Assembly: GCA_007570785.1 (NCBI GenBank)
Contig: ML664199.1
Coordinates: forward strand, 22,364,748-22,428,747
DNA from: Antilocapra americana
Lineage: Eukaryota > Chordata > Mammalia > Artiodactyla > Antilocapridae
Direction: 5' to 3'
DNA: 64,000 bases
The notes under the pieces are model-generated. The model was not told where the DNA came from, did no database searches, and was given only the letters and a program-made list of their open reading frames with translations. The number at the start of each line of letters is the position of its first letter. Position 1 is the stretch's first letter. Made by a program: the position numbers and the translations under genes. This document shows positions 45,051 to 56,080 of this stretch, in pieces.

Positions 45051-45787
45051 TCAAGCCAGGATTAACGAGAACCCAGAGTGGCTTGTTTTATAAGAGAGAG
45101 AGATGGAGGGAGAGGGGGTGTGTGTGTCCTGCTCCTCTCTTACTAAACACAGGACTTTGGAGTGTCTTATAAATGGAAAGACAGCCCGTCTGGAGAATGT
45201 TTGAAGCCTTTCCAAAACCAAGGCTTTGGAGTTTCCCTAACAGAAGCAAAACAAACTCTGAGGTGGTTTCTCCAAATCTTACAAGGGTTTGAAGTAATTG
45301 GTAAGGAGTGGTTTCACACACGGGAAGCCAACCACGCCTTCGCTTCCCTTCTTGGCATTCTGGTTTTCACTCCTGTTTGATAATAAAGACTGAAATCTCA
45401 CTTTTTGAAGGATTTGGCTCACAGGTCAGGGGAGGACTTTGGGAGGGAAAAGCACATTAAACATGGTCCAGCACAGGGGAACCTGGCACTCCCGGGGACA
45501 GATGAGACCTGGGCTTGAAGGGCAACGGTCCGGCACCTTGTGGAATACACCAGGAGGGTGAGGCAGTGTGCCATAAATAGCCACCAATGGACAAAGGTGA
45601 GCTGTCCCTACAGAAGTGTCAAGGCGGACCTTCAAAATATCCATGACAAACAACATTCCCACAGTCCTTTGGCTGAAGGCATTGTGACCTTAGCAAATAA
45701 ATGCCATTGTTGAAGTCTCTTTCCTGGGTCAGATAACATGCTGCCAAAATGACCTTGAGTTTCTTCTTTGATTTCTTCGTTTCTTCA
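45051..45787. other. Unclassified stretch
   Basis: Begins with a short GA-rich tract (45095-45120). No gene recognised. Confidence 0.4.
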
Positions 45788-46030
45788 TTAATAATAGCTG
45801 TGTATCCTGAGAATTTCCTCTGTGAAGGGCACTATGTTGAATTCTTTCATTTTATTTGGTCACTTAATCTTCACCACAATCCCTTCAGGAATGTTCTACT
45901 ATTAGCCTCATTTAAAGATCAGTAAAATGAGGCTTTAAAAGGTTAAGTAACTTGGTTAAGTCACACAGCTAGTAAGAGTTGGGGTTAAAACCCAGGACTC
46001 TTAGATTCCTGACCCCACTCTCTAAACCAT
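45788..46030 (-). mobile_element. MIR SINE, near full length, antisense
   Basis: 'gggcactatgttgaattctt', 'tcttcaccacaatcccttca', 'aagtaacttggttaagtcac', 'acagctagtaagagttgggg' and 'taaaacccaggactcttaga' cover almost the whole antisense consensus. Confidence 0.9.
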
Positions 46031-46520
46031 ACTTCATATTTTCTTCCATTCATTTGTTTACTATATGAGGATACGCCTGATCTAGGATTAGGTTCTAGGG
46101 TACAGGTGATGAGCAGACAGACACAATTTGTACCATGGTGGAGAGACAGACATTGAAAAAAAAATCACAAATAAATATGTCATTTCAAAGTGTAATCAGC
46201 ATTGTGAAGGAAAAAATCAGAGAAGTGTGAGAGATACAGGAAATACAATTTAGATCAGAGAATCAGAGAAGTTCTCTACAAGTAGATGACATTTTAAACT
46301 TGGATCTGAAAAATGACAGGAGTTAGCCAGGCAAAGAAGGAGAAGAGAATTCCAGGCAGAGGACGACAGGAGGGAAGGCCCTGAGGTGGGAAAGGGTTCA
46401 AGAAACTGACAGCAGACCAGTGCAGGGAACAGACAGTGATCCGGGGTGGGGACAGGCGCACAAGACAAGGTCAGAGAGGAGAGCTGGGGCCCGATCATCA
46501 CGCGGGGCCTTATGAGCCAT

Positions 46521-47005
46521 ATGTATCAGTTAACATTAAGTTCAGCTGCATATAACAGACACACAAAATAACAGGGGCACAAAGAAAACAGAAGTATATT
46601 TCTCTCACATTTCAAGGAAATCCACAGATAAGCAGTTCAGGGCTGGTATCACAGGTTCATGGCTTTCAGGACTAGGCTTCCTTCTATCTTTCTACCCTGC
46701 CATTAAGCACGTGGCTTCTGACTGACAGGTACTCCTATGGTCCAAGAAGGCTTCTGGAGTTCCAGCTATCACACATGTACAGGCAATAGGAAGGAGGTAT
46801 GAAGGGCAGGCCAAAGGGGTGCCCTAAGTTGGCTTCCTTAAAAGATCCTTCCCAGAATTCCCAGAAAACATTTCCACTCATATCTTTGGCCAGATATAGA
46901 TATCCGCTTACAAGGGAGGGAGGGAAATGGAATCAGGCAGATTCTGTTGGTCAGGAAATAGCGGGGGACAGGGGCTTTCTTGAAGGTTACTAATAGTCCC
47001 AGTCA
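46521..47005. mobile_element. Old interspersed repeat inserted in L2, family not named
   Basis: 'atgtatcagttaacattaag', 'agtatatttctctcacattt', 'tccacagataagcagttcag', 'gccattaagcacgtggcttc' and 'atccttcccagaattcccag' resemble a common mammalian dispersed repeat. L2 sequence resumes on the far side at 'accatgatgaggagtttgga', so this block sits inside the L2. Ends are approximate. Confidence 0.55.
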
Positions 47006-47324
47006 CACCATGATGAGGAGTTTGGATTTTATTGTCAGTATGATGCAAAGCCTATAAAAGGTCTGAAGGAGGAAAGTAACAATACCCAGCTGGTATGCTT
47101 AGAACCTTTGGCTGCTTCATGAGAACAGACTATATAGTAGTATGCGTGATGATTTAGGCACAAAGACATGGTTCAGGCACTACTGTGGTGGTCCAGGAAA
47201 GAGATGTTGTGGCTTTGGTAAAGGCAGAGTCATTAGAAGTGGAAAAAGTTGACAGAATCAAGATATATGTTGAAGATGAAAAGAATAGAAATGTTGCTAT
47301 ATATGATATGGGAGCTGCGGGAGT

Positions 47325-47945
47325 TTTCCAGGATAATGCCTAAATTGGTGAAGGGTACAACCATACAGCTGAAGGTGTCACGTACACAGATGGGATTTAC
47401 TAGAGAAGAGGAATGTTTGGATGCTGGAGAGGGAGAGATTTCAGTTCTGGACACCTTAACTTGAAAATGCAAGTGAGTTATTCACCTGAAGATGTAGATA
47501 GCTGTACATACAGGTCTAGGACTCAGAAGATGCAGGAGGTGACCCAAAAAGGAATACTCTCTTGTAAATAAACTTGATTTATTTACAGTTAAATGTGTGA
47601 TTGTGAAAAAAAAAAAAAAACAACTTTGGGAGCTGTTAGCATATAAATCACCAGAAGTAGTTCTCTATGGGAGAGAATAAAAAGCAAGAAGAAAGGGATA
47701 TCAGGACTTTGGGGATGACAACTAGGACCAGGTAAGGAGAGAAGATAAGCAAAGGAGGTCCAGAGGAATGACCAGCAGTGTATACGAGAAACCAGAGAGG
47801 AGGAGGTCATGAATAACAGTGGAAGACAGTGTTTCAGAAGAAGGAAGAAGTCAACTCTGACAAATGCTACTAAGAAAAGATCAATAAAGATGAAAACGGA
47901 ACAGGTAACAACATGCAGGTCATTGGTGACTTCTGCAAGAACATT
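47325..47945 (-). pseudogene. L2 reverse-transcriptase remnant
   Basis: Minus-strand fragments keep signature pieces of the CR1/L2 reverse transcriptase: VTNDLHV followed by a decayed IDLFLVAFVRVDFFLLL where L2 has the LDLSAAFDTVDHSLLL motif (47835-47930). A YMLTA remnant of the YADD catalytic box lies at about 47631-47650, and TNLGIILENS for the KNLGVILDSS motif lies near 47325-47350. The catalytic aspartates are lost, frames are shifted, and an insertion lies between the blocks. It is dead sequence. Confidence 0.7.
47535..47621 (+). repeat. Copy B of the duplicated segment, with poly-A
   Basis: About 68 bases nearly identical to 44808-44878 are followed directly by sixteen A residues. The segment breaks the continuity of the surrounding L2 between 'ggactcagaagatgcagg' and 'caactttgggagctgttagc'. 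The poly-A end implies insertion through an RNA copy. No target-site duplication is evident. Confidence 0.8.
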
Positions 47946-48024
47946 CAGGAGTGGTAGAGAAAAAAAGACTAAAGAACGACTGTGAGGTGAGGAAGAGGAG
48001 GAGGAAGCACTTGTACAAAAACTC

Positions 48025-48304
48025 TGTGGGAGAAGATGAGGGTGGGAATAGCATTGAAACATGTATATTACTATGTAAAATTGATCACCAGTGCAAGTTC
48101 AATGCATGAAGCAGGGCACTCAAAGCCGGTGCTCTGGGACAACCCAGAGGGATGGGGTCGGGAGGAAGGTTGGTGGGAGTTTCAGGATGAGGGGGACACA
48201 TGTGTACCCGTGGCTGATTCATGTTGATGGATGGCAAAAAAAAATACCACATTATTGTAAAGTAATTAGCCTCCAATTAAAATAAATTAATTAATTTTTA
48301 AAAA
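48025..48304 (+). mobile_element. Bovine-type LINE-1 3' UTR
   Basis: 'gaatagcattgaaacatgta', 'gccggtgctctgggacaacc', 'acccgtggctgattcatgtt' and 'gtaaagtaattagcctccaa' with an A-rich tail form the last ~280 bases of a ruminant L1. It interrupts the L2 copy. No ORF2 codons are present. Confidence 0.88.
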
Positions 48305-49016
48305 AGAGTTATAGTTGTAACTAGAGGGAGGTGATGGAGTCAAGGAAGGGATGTTAAGAGTGGGAGTACTAATGATTGTTTGCAAGTCATTGGAAAGAAT
48401 CTAGGAGGAAAAGGTGAAGAAGAAGCAGAAGAAAGGAGGCTCACCAATGAAAATCACTGTGTTAGAATTAAAAAAGAATGATATCTAAAATGTATGTGGA
48501 AGGATCAGTGATTTGACTAAGGAGGGTTTTCAATGCCATGGCTGGGAGTTAGAAGAGACAAAAGTGAAATCAGACACATTTGTGGTTATGATGGAGATAG
48601 AATTAAAAAAGTTTTCTTTAATGCCTTTACTTTCTTCTGTGGAAATGCAAATTAAAACCATAATGAGAAACTTGTCCCATTTATCAGATTAGCAGAGAGA
48701 AAAGAGATGAGTCACACGCTACAGTGGTGAGCTGGGGGATGCCTGGCTTCTTGCACACTGACGAAGGGAGAGTACACTGGAGCCATTGCTGAGGAGAGCA
48801 ACCCAACAATGCCTACCAAAGTGAGAGTGACACACCCTTTGACCACCCAGAATACTTCTAGGAACTGACCTTACAAATATACCAACACACGTGCAAAACG
48901 ATGTAAGTACAAATGTGTTCATCCTAACATAATCTGTAATAATAAACTATTGGAAATTAACTATCCATCAATAGCAGACTGATTAAATAAGTTAAAGCAC
49001 ATCTGTACAATGGAGT

Positions 49017-49240
49017 GGGCTTCCCAGATGGCACTTCTAGTAAAGAACCTGCCTGCCAGTGCAGGAGACATAAGAGATGCAGGTTTGATCTCTGGGTTGG
49101 GAAGATCCCCTGGAGGAGGGCATGAAAATCCATTCCAGTGTTCTTGCCTAAAGAATCCTGTGGACAGAGAAGGCTGGTGGGTTATAGTCTATAGGGTCAA
49201 AATGAGTCGGACATGACTGAATGACTTAGCATGCTTGCAC
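49017..49240 (+). mobile_element. Bov-tA SINE
   Basis: Full-length copy from 'gggcttcccagatggcactt' through 'ttggttgggaagatcccctg'-like head (observed 'ctgggttgggaagatcccct') to 'cggacatgactgaatgactt'. A perfect 10-bp target-site duplication 'acaatggagt' lies at 49007-49016 and 49241-49250. Its removal restores the L1M host. Confidence 0.97.
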
Positions 49241-49467
49241 ACAATGGAGTACTATAATATAAAAAGAATGAGAACACTCATCCCTACACTGTTATGGATT
49301 TATCTCTGACATATTCTTAAGTTTAAAGAAAGGCAAAGTACTACCATATATTCCATATTTTGTATATTATATTTCAATATTATATATTCCAAAATATAGC
49401 ATATTTTCAAATATACATGTATATCTGCTTTTACATAGTGCATAAATTGCATACATGTGTGTATATG

Positions 49468-49470
<3 letters not shown>

Positions 49471-49504
<34 letters not shown>
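49471..49504 (+). repeat. (AT)n microsatellite
   Basis: About sixteen TA units inside the L1M 3' UTR, at a position where related copies have short 'tatatgtatatg' sequence. Confidence 0.95.
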
Positions 49505-49509
<5 letters not shown>

Positions 49510-49661
49510 AATTGTGTCTGGAGCATACACACTGAGAACACTGGTGCCCACATGAAAGGAAACTAAGAAGTATGAAGAACTGGGGTAAAATGGTGACTTT
49601 TGTATCTTTTGAATTTTGAAAAATTTGAATGTATAGCTTAGCCCAAAATAAATAAAATCAT

Positions 49662-50760
49662 GTTTAAATAAATTTAGAGAAAAAGCATTTCTCTACATAT
49701 TATGAGGGCTGGTAGACCACTGATATGAGAGACAGAGATTACAGGAGAAAAGAGAAGAGGGTACATGTGATGTGATGTGTAAGAAAGCAAGCCTACCAGA
49801 GAGATAAAGAGACGAGGCTAGGCAATGCTGAGAGCTCAGCTGGTAGTTGTGAAGGTCAGTTTATAGTGGTGATGCCCTGTGTGGTTATGTGACAACTTCC
49901 TCTTCCCCCTACCTTCTCTTCCTCCTCTCACTTTCCTTCATCTCTCTTTGTTTCCCTCTCTTTCTTTCCCTTTCTTTCTGTGTCTCATTGTCTCTCTTCC
50001 TCTGTCTGTGTGTCTCTATGTCTCTCTCACCAGAAAATGTTTTGCTATTTAATTATAGGCACAGATATAATAGGTCGTTGGGCTCTTCTCAACTCTATGT
50101 TTTCCTCCAAGTAGAAGAGACAGGAAGAGTGTAAGGATATTTATAAGACTGTAAGTATGATAAGCTAGGTACATGGTATGTGGAAGCAACAGAGAGAAAG
50201 TGGAGGAATCAATGAAATAGGGTGATAAGGAGATCTAAAAGAGTTGAGGTGGGGATCTTGAGCAGGTAAGCTATAAGGAGAAGGTTACTTTTACAGTCCC
50301 TTGAACAAGCAAAGAATATTTTTCCTGTTGGGGGAGGTGGTTAGTGGAAAATAGTGAGATTAAGAGTAAGGCAGGGAGAGAAAGGGGAGAATATAGGGCA
50401 TATGGGAGACATGAGAGCATGAGTCTGTGGCCCAGAAAGGGATGCAGGATGCAGAAGAATGGCTTCTCTGGATGATGCCCAGGGCACTTAAGTGGATTAA
50501 TGTCTTCCAAGGTCAGTTCTGTGAAGGCTTTGTGCTTGGACAAGAGCGGACTAACAGCTAAACTCGGAGATGGGAGGGTTACTGGAAGATTTCTTAAACC
50601 ATATTTAAATTGAAAGGGTGTCCTTAGATATATGAAGAAGGGCAACTCTAAGAGCATGACAATTTCATTATCAAGAAAAATATCATTGTCATTAGCCTTT
50701 GAGAAAGAAAGCCCCAAAAGGCACTCCCATGAGACCAGCTATGGAATTATCACTACCTAA
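49662..50760. other. Unclassified stretch, possibly more L2
   Basis: Contains a pyrimidine-rich tract (49900-50033). Some segments (50085-50120 and 50240-50290) loosely recall the 5' continuation of antisense L2, but agreement is too weak to call. A 148-codon minus frame (50271-50717) has no recognisable domain. Confidence 0.35.
49900..50033. repeat. Pyrimidine-rich low-complexity tract
   Basis: Irregular (CTTT)n/(CTCT)n sequence with TGTGTCTC-type interruptions. Confidence 0.8.
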
Positions 50761-52700
50761 TTCACAGTTCTAACACTCTCTGATCCTTAAACTCACAGGC
50801 TCTCAATGGTGCTAAGTTACCCATAGATTTAAACTAAACTCTAAAGAACATGGGAAGAAAGACTTCTACATGCTCCAGTCTGCCATATTCAAGCTCAGCA
50901 ACTTTGTTCAGATGGATGCACTCACGAGGCCCAGAATATTCATTATGATACCTGCTTCTGTGCATGTCATTTACTCACTTAGAAAAATATTTCTTCTCTT
51001 CTATCTAAAGTCAACATTTCCAAAGTCTATGTCAAGCTCCACCATCCCCCTCCAGAGCCATCTGTCTAGCAACTTGCAAAGCCCAAGAACTCCAAAAGCA
51101 GCCTAGCTTCCAAGAATGGTTCCCAGTTCTGTTGGCCAGAAGCCTAGGAAGAAAACTCATTTGTTCATTAGCAATGAAAGAGATGCAAACACTGGACTCA
51201 GGTCTCTCCAGAGGGTTGTAGGCAAGAGAAATGCCTCTTTTTTCAGGGGAGCAATTTCAGGCCCTTGAAGATCAGGTTTAAGTCATTTCCTGACCATACA
51301 CCAACACAGTTCCTCCACAACTCCAGCCAGACTCAGCTCCTCTGGATGATTTAAATGTAGTTTCTGAATTAATAATACCTTCCAACTTTGAGATCTTCAT
51401 TTGAGAGTTCCAGAAGAACACAGTGTTTTTTAAAGGAAATGGGAGAAGGCATGCTCAAGGGGGGCATTAGGGTGGAGAGGGAAGAGCTGTAACTTTCAAA
51501 AATGCATCTGGATGAATGAAACTAACTTCCTATGACTAATGTCCCCTAAACATTAAGCTAATGATTAAACTTAAAAATGCAAATTCCCAAGATGTCATAT
51601 GCTGCTGGGCGGACTGATGGAAAGGAGCCTTGCAAACAGTCCCAACATTGTGTGGGGAGCTGGAGAGGAGACATAGACAAAAACAACAGAGAGCCATATG
51701 GTACTAGCCAACGGTCAACAATCAAAAAATTCAAAAGCAAAGGACAGAGAAAACTCCAAAGCTACAGAGCAATGTGTCTCTCCTACTCCCTCTTATTCTA
51801 GTACTCCTCTGGAAGTTCTCAGTTGATGGGGTATGGAGAAGAGAGCAATGTTGAGGCAAATCTGCAGACATTCCCCAAGTAGTTCTGCTTAGCAAGCTGT
51901 GTGCCACTTGGTGATCTCTGCCTGCACAAAGATTCTCCATTCTGGGAAAATGAGTGAGTGCTTGGTTTGTGTGACCTCTCAACAGCTACCTAGGTCTCCC
52001 CATTGATTTTCCATATGCCCCCCAAAAATGGACAGTTTTCCCCAAACCGAGTGGAGCCTAAAGTTGGCACCTTCCCAGAATGTCCAGCAGAGACTCAAAA
52101 GAGGTGTTCTGTTGTACCTTCATGTTAGCAGTGAATAAGATAGGTCTACTTTGGGGGATACAGGAGACTTAGCTACCTTCTGACCTCTTAGAGTCTGAAA
52201 CTGCAATAAGTGCTTGATTTTAGGTACCTATTTTTTTTTTCCTTTTCCCATCAATATATTTGTAACTACACAACAGAGTTCTTGATCTGGAATTTAAGGC
52301 CTTCTGGAAGGTCTAAGGGGCTCCCCATACTGTTTCCCCTATTTAACATGTATGTGTATTTTAAGAGAAAAGAGTCATTGCTTGTAGTCAATTTTTCAGA
52401 GATCTGTTATCTAAAACGGATTTAAAACTATTGGTTTGCTTCATGGAGCCAAGAAGTGATGGTCTTAGTTACAGAGAAAATGAGATTATGTTTTCCAGAG
52501 CATGACAGGAAGGTCATGACAGTGGGACCCCATTAGAATCTGGAGTTTGGGTTCAGAAATACCCATGTCATAGACTGTCCTTTTTAGGGTAAAAGAGATA
52601 CAATACACATTCTTCTGCTCATGGTATATACCAAATAAATGTTATAAATAAGGACTCTTTTTTATTTCATAGGACTCTGTGTGTGTATATATGTGTGTGT
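50761..52700. other. Unclassified stretch
   Basis: About 1.9 kb with no recognised gene or transposon. A T run lies at 52231-52240. Open frames are at most 83 codons. Confidence 0.5.
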
Positions 52701-52865
52701 ATTAGTTGCTCAGTCATGTCCAGCTCTTTGCAACTCCATGGACTGTAACCTGCCAGGCTCCTCTGTCCATGGAATTTTCCAGGTACGAATACTAGAGCAG
52801 GTTGCCATGTCCTACTCCAGGGGATCTTCCCAACCCAGGGATCGAACCTGCATCTCTTGTGTCTC
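52701..52865 (-). mobile_element. Bov-tA SINE, antisense, truncated
   Basis: 'gttgctcagtcatgtccagc', 'ctgtaacctgccaggctcct', 'tggaattttccaggtacgaa' and 'ggggatcttcccaacccagg', then homology fades at 'tcttgtgtctcctgaattgg'. A mixed (GT)n/(TA)n run of about 25 bases abuts the SINE 3' side. Confidence 0.9.
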
Positions 52866-53057
52866 CTGAATTGGCTCTTTAATATAGTCTTATCTCTAAG
52901 TGAGATTAATGAATGGAATGTCCAGACTTATCCAGAAATCATCTCCATTACTTTATAAACAATATTCAATCATAGAAGTTACAGGAGACATCACAAATCA
53001 ATAACATATCATCCAATGCACACATATTCTTACAGTCTATTGTATTTTATTAATATG

Positions 53058-53180
53058 GTCATAGAACTTTACAGTTAGAAGACAGCACAGAAACCCCTCT
53101 CATTGAGCAGAAGAGGAAACTAAGACCTAAGGTCACAGAGCAAATCCTGTGCCAAGACAGAGGAGGGTAGAACGGCTAGC
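53058..53180 (-). mobile_element. MIR3-like fragment, antisense
   Basis: 'atagaactttacagttagaa', 'agaggaaactaagacctaag' and 'gtcacagagcaaatcctgtg' resemble the antisense MIR3 order. Short and diverged. Confidence 0.5.
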
Positions 53181-53384
53181 AGCAACAGGAGAGCTATTAA
53201 TATTTAGGGCCTCTGAAGCGTCCTTCGAGTCCTTCCAAAGAGAACACTGACTGCCTATATGAATCTGAGGCTGGTCAGCAAGGCTTTAGCATTAAACCCT
53301 GTACTCAGAGCTGCTGCTCCTTCTAGCAATCCCAAGTCCCAGAGAGCTCTCATCAGGAAGAAGGAGAAATATTTGCAAAGAGTG

Positions 53385-53556
53385 TGTTTGAAAGAGCACT
53401 GGATTAAACAGAATCCACTCCACCACTCAATCTGTTTAATACATTGGTTACTTTCTCTTACCAGACCTCAGTTTCTTCATTTAAAAACTGAGGGGGTCTG
53501 GCTGGTCAAGCACAAAGATCTTTCAGCTCTGAAATGCTAAATTTTATATTCTTGCC
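53385..53556 (+). mobile_element. MIR3-type SINE
   Basis: 'gaaagagcactggattaaac', 'accagacctcagtttcttca', 'aaactgagggggtctggctg' and 'atctttcagctctgaaatgc' follow MIR3 sense order, including its characteristic 3' end. Confidence 0.72.
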
Positions 53557-53609
53557 TGTCATGATTCATTCAAAGATAGGAAAATGGGAAGCGGCATCCA
53601 ATTTGAAAA

Positions 53610-53812
53610 GTTAATAACATATCAGGTTTTTTACATGCTATTCTAAGTATTTAACCTAAATTAACTCCTTGGATCCTCAGAAAAACATCGGAAGTCATTA
53701 CTCTTAATATGCTCATCTTTCAGATGCAATCACATAGCTAGGGACATGCAGAGCCAGAATTTGAACACAACAGTGTGATTATTTGTGTTCTGAACCACTA
53801 GGCCATGTAACC
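53610..53812 (-). mobile_element. MIR SINE, antisense
   Basis: 'ttacatgctattctaagtat', 'ccttggatcctcagaaaaac', 'cacatagctagggacatgca' and 'gagccagaatttgaacacaa' cover most of antisense MIR. Confidence 0.85.
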
Positions 53813-54380
53813 TCTCAAAGTACAAAAACAATATGCCATTGAGGAATGAAGTATGTAGGGTGGGCCAACGGACAGAAGAAGGTGAGGCAAGGTTGCTGGC
53901 CAAAGCAGGTGGTCTGGCGGCCACCAGCTTTGGGGCTCGAGCACCACAACGGAAAGTGTGGCAAGAGATCTGAGCAAGGAGCAGCCCGACTGGGCCCATC
54001 GGAGCATCTGGAGTTGGCTCCCTTGTCGACAACTTAAGCCTCAGAAAGCACACGGATGGCTCTGAGCAGAACCGGCAAGCGGGGCTTTGTCACAGACACA
54101 CAGTGCGTCTCGTGTGGTCCTGAGCCCACCAAGGCCGGCTTCTCCAGGCCTGGACTCTCCAGGCTTGTGGCTATAGGGCTGGGATTATGGGGATGCAAGG
54201 CCTTGAGGGTTGGTCTCGGTTTCTTTCCCCTGTAACTCCACAGGCCTGACCACACAGACACACATGTCTCCAAAATGAACATCCAAGAAAGGAACTATTT
54301 CTTCCCTTTCTGGACTGCTGATGGCAAATAACCAAAGGTGTGTTTCTGATTGGGATACATGTGTGCACGGGACTGTACAA
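53813..54380. other. Unclassified, moderately CpG-rich
   Basis: Bases 53900-54150 hold about a dozen CpG sites ('ctggcggccaccagctttgg', 'agaaccggcaagcggggctt'), more than the surroundings. A 107-codon minus frame (53730-54053) begins here but runs through the MIR and has no domain. Function unknown. Confidence 0.4.
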
Positions 54381-54565
54381 GAAGAGAGACACACAAAGAG
54401 AGAGACAGAGACAAAAAGAGGGAGTGAGAGAGGCAGGGACAGAGAGAGAAGTAGAGAGAGACACACACACAGAGAAGCAGAGACAGAGAGAGACAGGCAA
54501 AGAGAGAGAGAGAGACAGCTCCAGACAGGCAAGACAGACAGACAGACAGACAGCTAAAGACAAGG
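54381..54565 (+). repeat. Purine-rich (GAGA/GACA) tract
   Basis: About 185 bases made mostly of GA, GAGACA and GACA units, ending in a perfect (GACA)5 array at 54533-54553. It generates opposite-strand open frames rich in Ser/Leu/Cys (54171-54563) that are compositional artefacts. Confidence 0.9.
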
Positions 54566-54740
54566 CCGAGGGGGATGAGGAATACAGGGAGAGACAGATG
54601 GAGAACCAGTTCTCAAATAGCCTCTAAGCTTGTTTAAAGCTTCCAGTTTAAATAAATCTAGATTTCTATTGTGGTGTTCTGGAGCCTCCGCTGGCTTCTT
54701 AAAATCAGTGTCTTAGCTCCACCTAACTTTAGCAGTTTTC

Positions 54741-54773
54741 GTTCTTTCTTTCTTTCTTTCTTTTTTTTTTTTT
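54741..54773 (+). repeat. (TTTC)n plus poly-T
   Basis: Five CTTT units followed by thirteen T residues. This could be the reversed tail of a lost retroposon, but no body is recognised on the right. Confidence 0.85.
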
Positions 54774-55439
54774 GAGTTACAGTCTGGCATAAAAGTGTCA
54801 GTTTGTTATGTGGGTGGGTAATGGTATGCTTTTAATTAAGGAGACAGAGACTAAATTAAACCACATCAAGTGGTTAGTGTTTCTTTAATTTCAGATTGCG
54901 GGTCCCTTACCCTAAGCACAAAAAGTTTGGGCTAGATCATGATTCCCCTTTAATAGTTATGGCTGAAAATCTCCATCTCGTGACCAGCTTTATAATTGAT
55001 CAAACACAACTGTGGACTCCCATGATCAGGAAGTGCAATTCTGCTGGTGTCACTTCAAATCTAAAATACCTCCAGGGTAATTACAGGCTCAGAGGCAACA
55101 CAGGAGGCTTTGAAGTAGGAAAAGAAAAGATTAGGGCATCCAGAGGATCTGTGCCTGTTCATTTGTCCTTCATGGCAAAATCTTGAAAACCTTTGGAGAA
55201 AGATGCCTCTGTCTGTGAGAGCTCTGGGGGTCCGGACACCCCTGTCTGGCTGCAGATGTGGGAAGGATAGCAGTGTCCAGCTCACAGCAAGCTTCGGGGG
55301 TCGCTGTGCTAGCCCTGAGGAAAGCTGCCTTTTCCTGTTGTCTCTTAATGCAAGTTTCACGCAACTCTGACTCTCTCTGCCTTGGGTCTGGTTTGCCCGG
55401 CTGGCCAAGACTGGAGCCGTCCACTCGAAGCAGAGAGGA

Positions 55440-56080
55440 GTGCACTCTGTCTGACCAGCTAAATTATTTACCTTGATAGCAATTATCAGACACTACAAGC
55501 CACTCTCTGAAGGCCTCTTTGCAGTTCATGCAGAGAGGATCTAAACCTTATTCAGAAATGGAGAGAGTGGAGGGCTCTTTTTTATTTTTTAATTAATAAT
55601 AGGTTAGAAGTAAAAACCATTATTAGTGACAGTACCTAATGGGAAAGCCAGACCTGCGCTGTTAAGAGGACTATTTAAGGAAATGTTAATGAATTGAATT
55701 TGAAGTTCTTCGTAGTCAACCTGGAGACAACTAATGGTTTCAAAGTGGAAAAGTGAAGAGTTATTAAATGCTGTATATTTATTGCACTAATAATCAGATT
55801 GCCAGAGGCTGGAGAGATGCAAATATCGGCTCAAGTCCTGTTTAACCATTAGCTGTGGAAATGCAAGAGAGTCACTGGGGGGAAGTTACTGCAAGCAAAC
55901 ATTTGCCAATGCCACTGTGATGAATAGTTCATGGATTAGGACCATAGCTGCTCCAATCCCAGGAAAGCCCATTTCAGCAGAGGATAGCATCATATTTCGT
56001 TACTGGTACTTGGAGAGAGACAAGGACAATATTTCTGGCAGCTGCCATTTTACATATTCTGATGTTTTATATTTTTAAAA
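55440..56080. promoter_or_regulatory. Candidate conserved non-coding block
   Basis: Repeat-free with dense AT-rich cores: 'gctaaattatttaccttgat', 'agcaattatcagacactaca', 'gagatgcaaatatcggctca' (octamer-like ATGCAAAT), and 'tattgcactaataatcagat'. Regulatory function is inference from composition only. Confidence 0.28.

Larger units (their letters stand above)
46048..48600 (-). mobile_element. Long L2 LINE, antisense, multiply interrupted
   Basis: Starts at the antisense L2 3' end and runs through 'gaattccaggcagaggacga', 'gaggagtttggattttattg', 'cactactgtggtggtccagg', 'aggtcattggtgacttctgc' and 'ggtgatggagtcaaggaagg'. About 1.7 kb of L2 remains after removing an old repeat (46521-47005), a poly-A-tailed fragment (47535-47621) and an L1 3' end (48025-48304). 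It includes decayed reverse-transcriptase codons. The 5' side may extend past the L1M at 48636, but I cannot confirm this. Confidence 0.8.
48636..49661 (+). mobile_element. L1M-type LINE-1 3' region, split by a SINE
   Basis: 'gtggaaatgcaaattaaaac' and 'ccataatgagaaacttgtcc' (late ORF2), 'ctattggaaattaactatcc', then after the SINE 'actataatataaaaagaatg', 'ttttgtatcttttgaatttt' and 'cccaaaataaataaaatca'. The order matches older L1MB/L1MC-type 3' ends. An (AT)n array lies inside. Confidence 0.82.

Noticed and set aside
47589..48062. 157-codon minus-strand frame as a possible gene
   Set aside because: It is decayed L2 reverse-transcriptase sequence joined to L1 3' UTR and poly-T translation, without catalytic residues.
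50271..50717. 148-codon minus-strand frame
   Set aside because: Low-complexity Leu/Ser/Pro composition in purine-rich DNA. No domain.
54171..54563. 130-codon minus-strand Ser/Leu/Cys-rich frame resembling a membrane protein
   Set aside because: It is the complement of the GAGA/GACA low-complexity tract.
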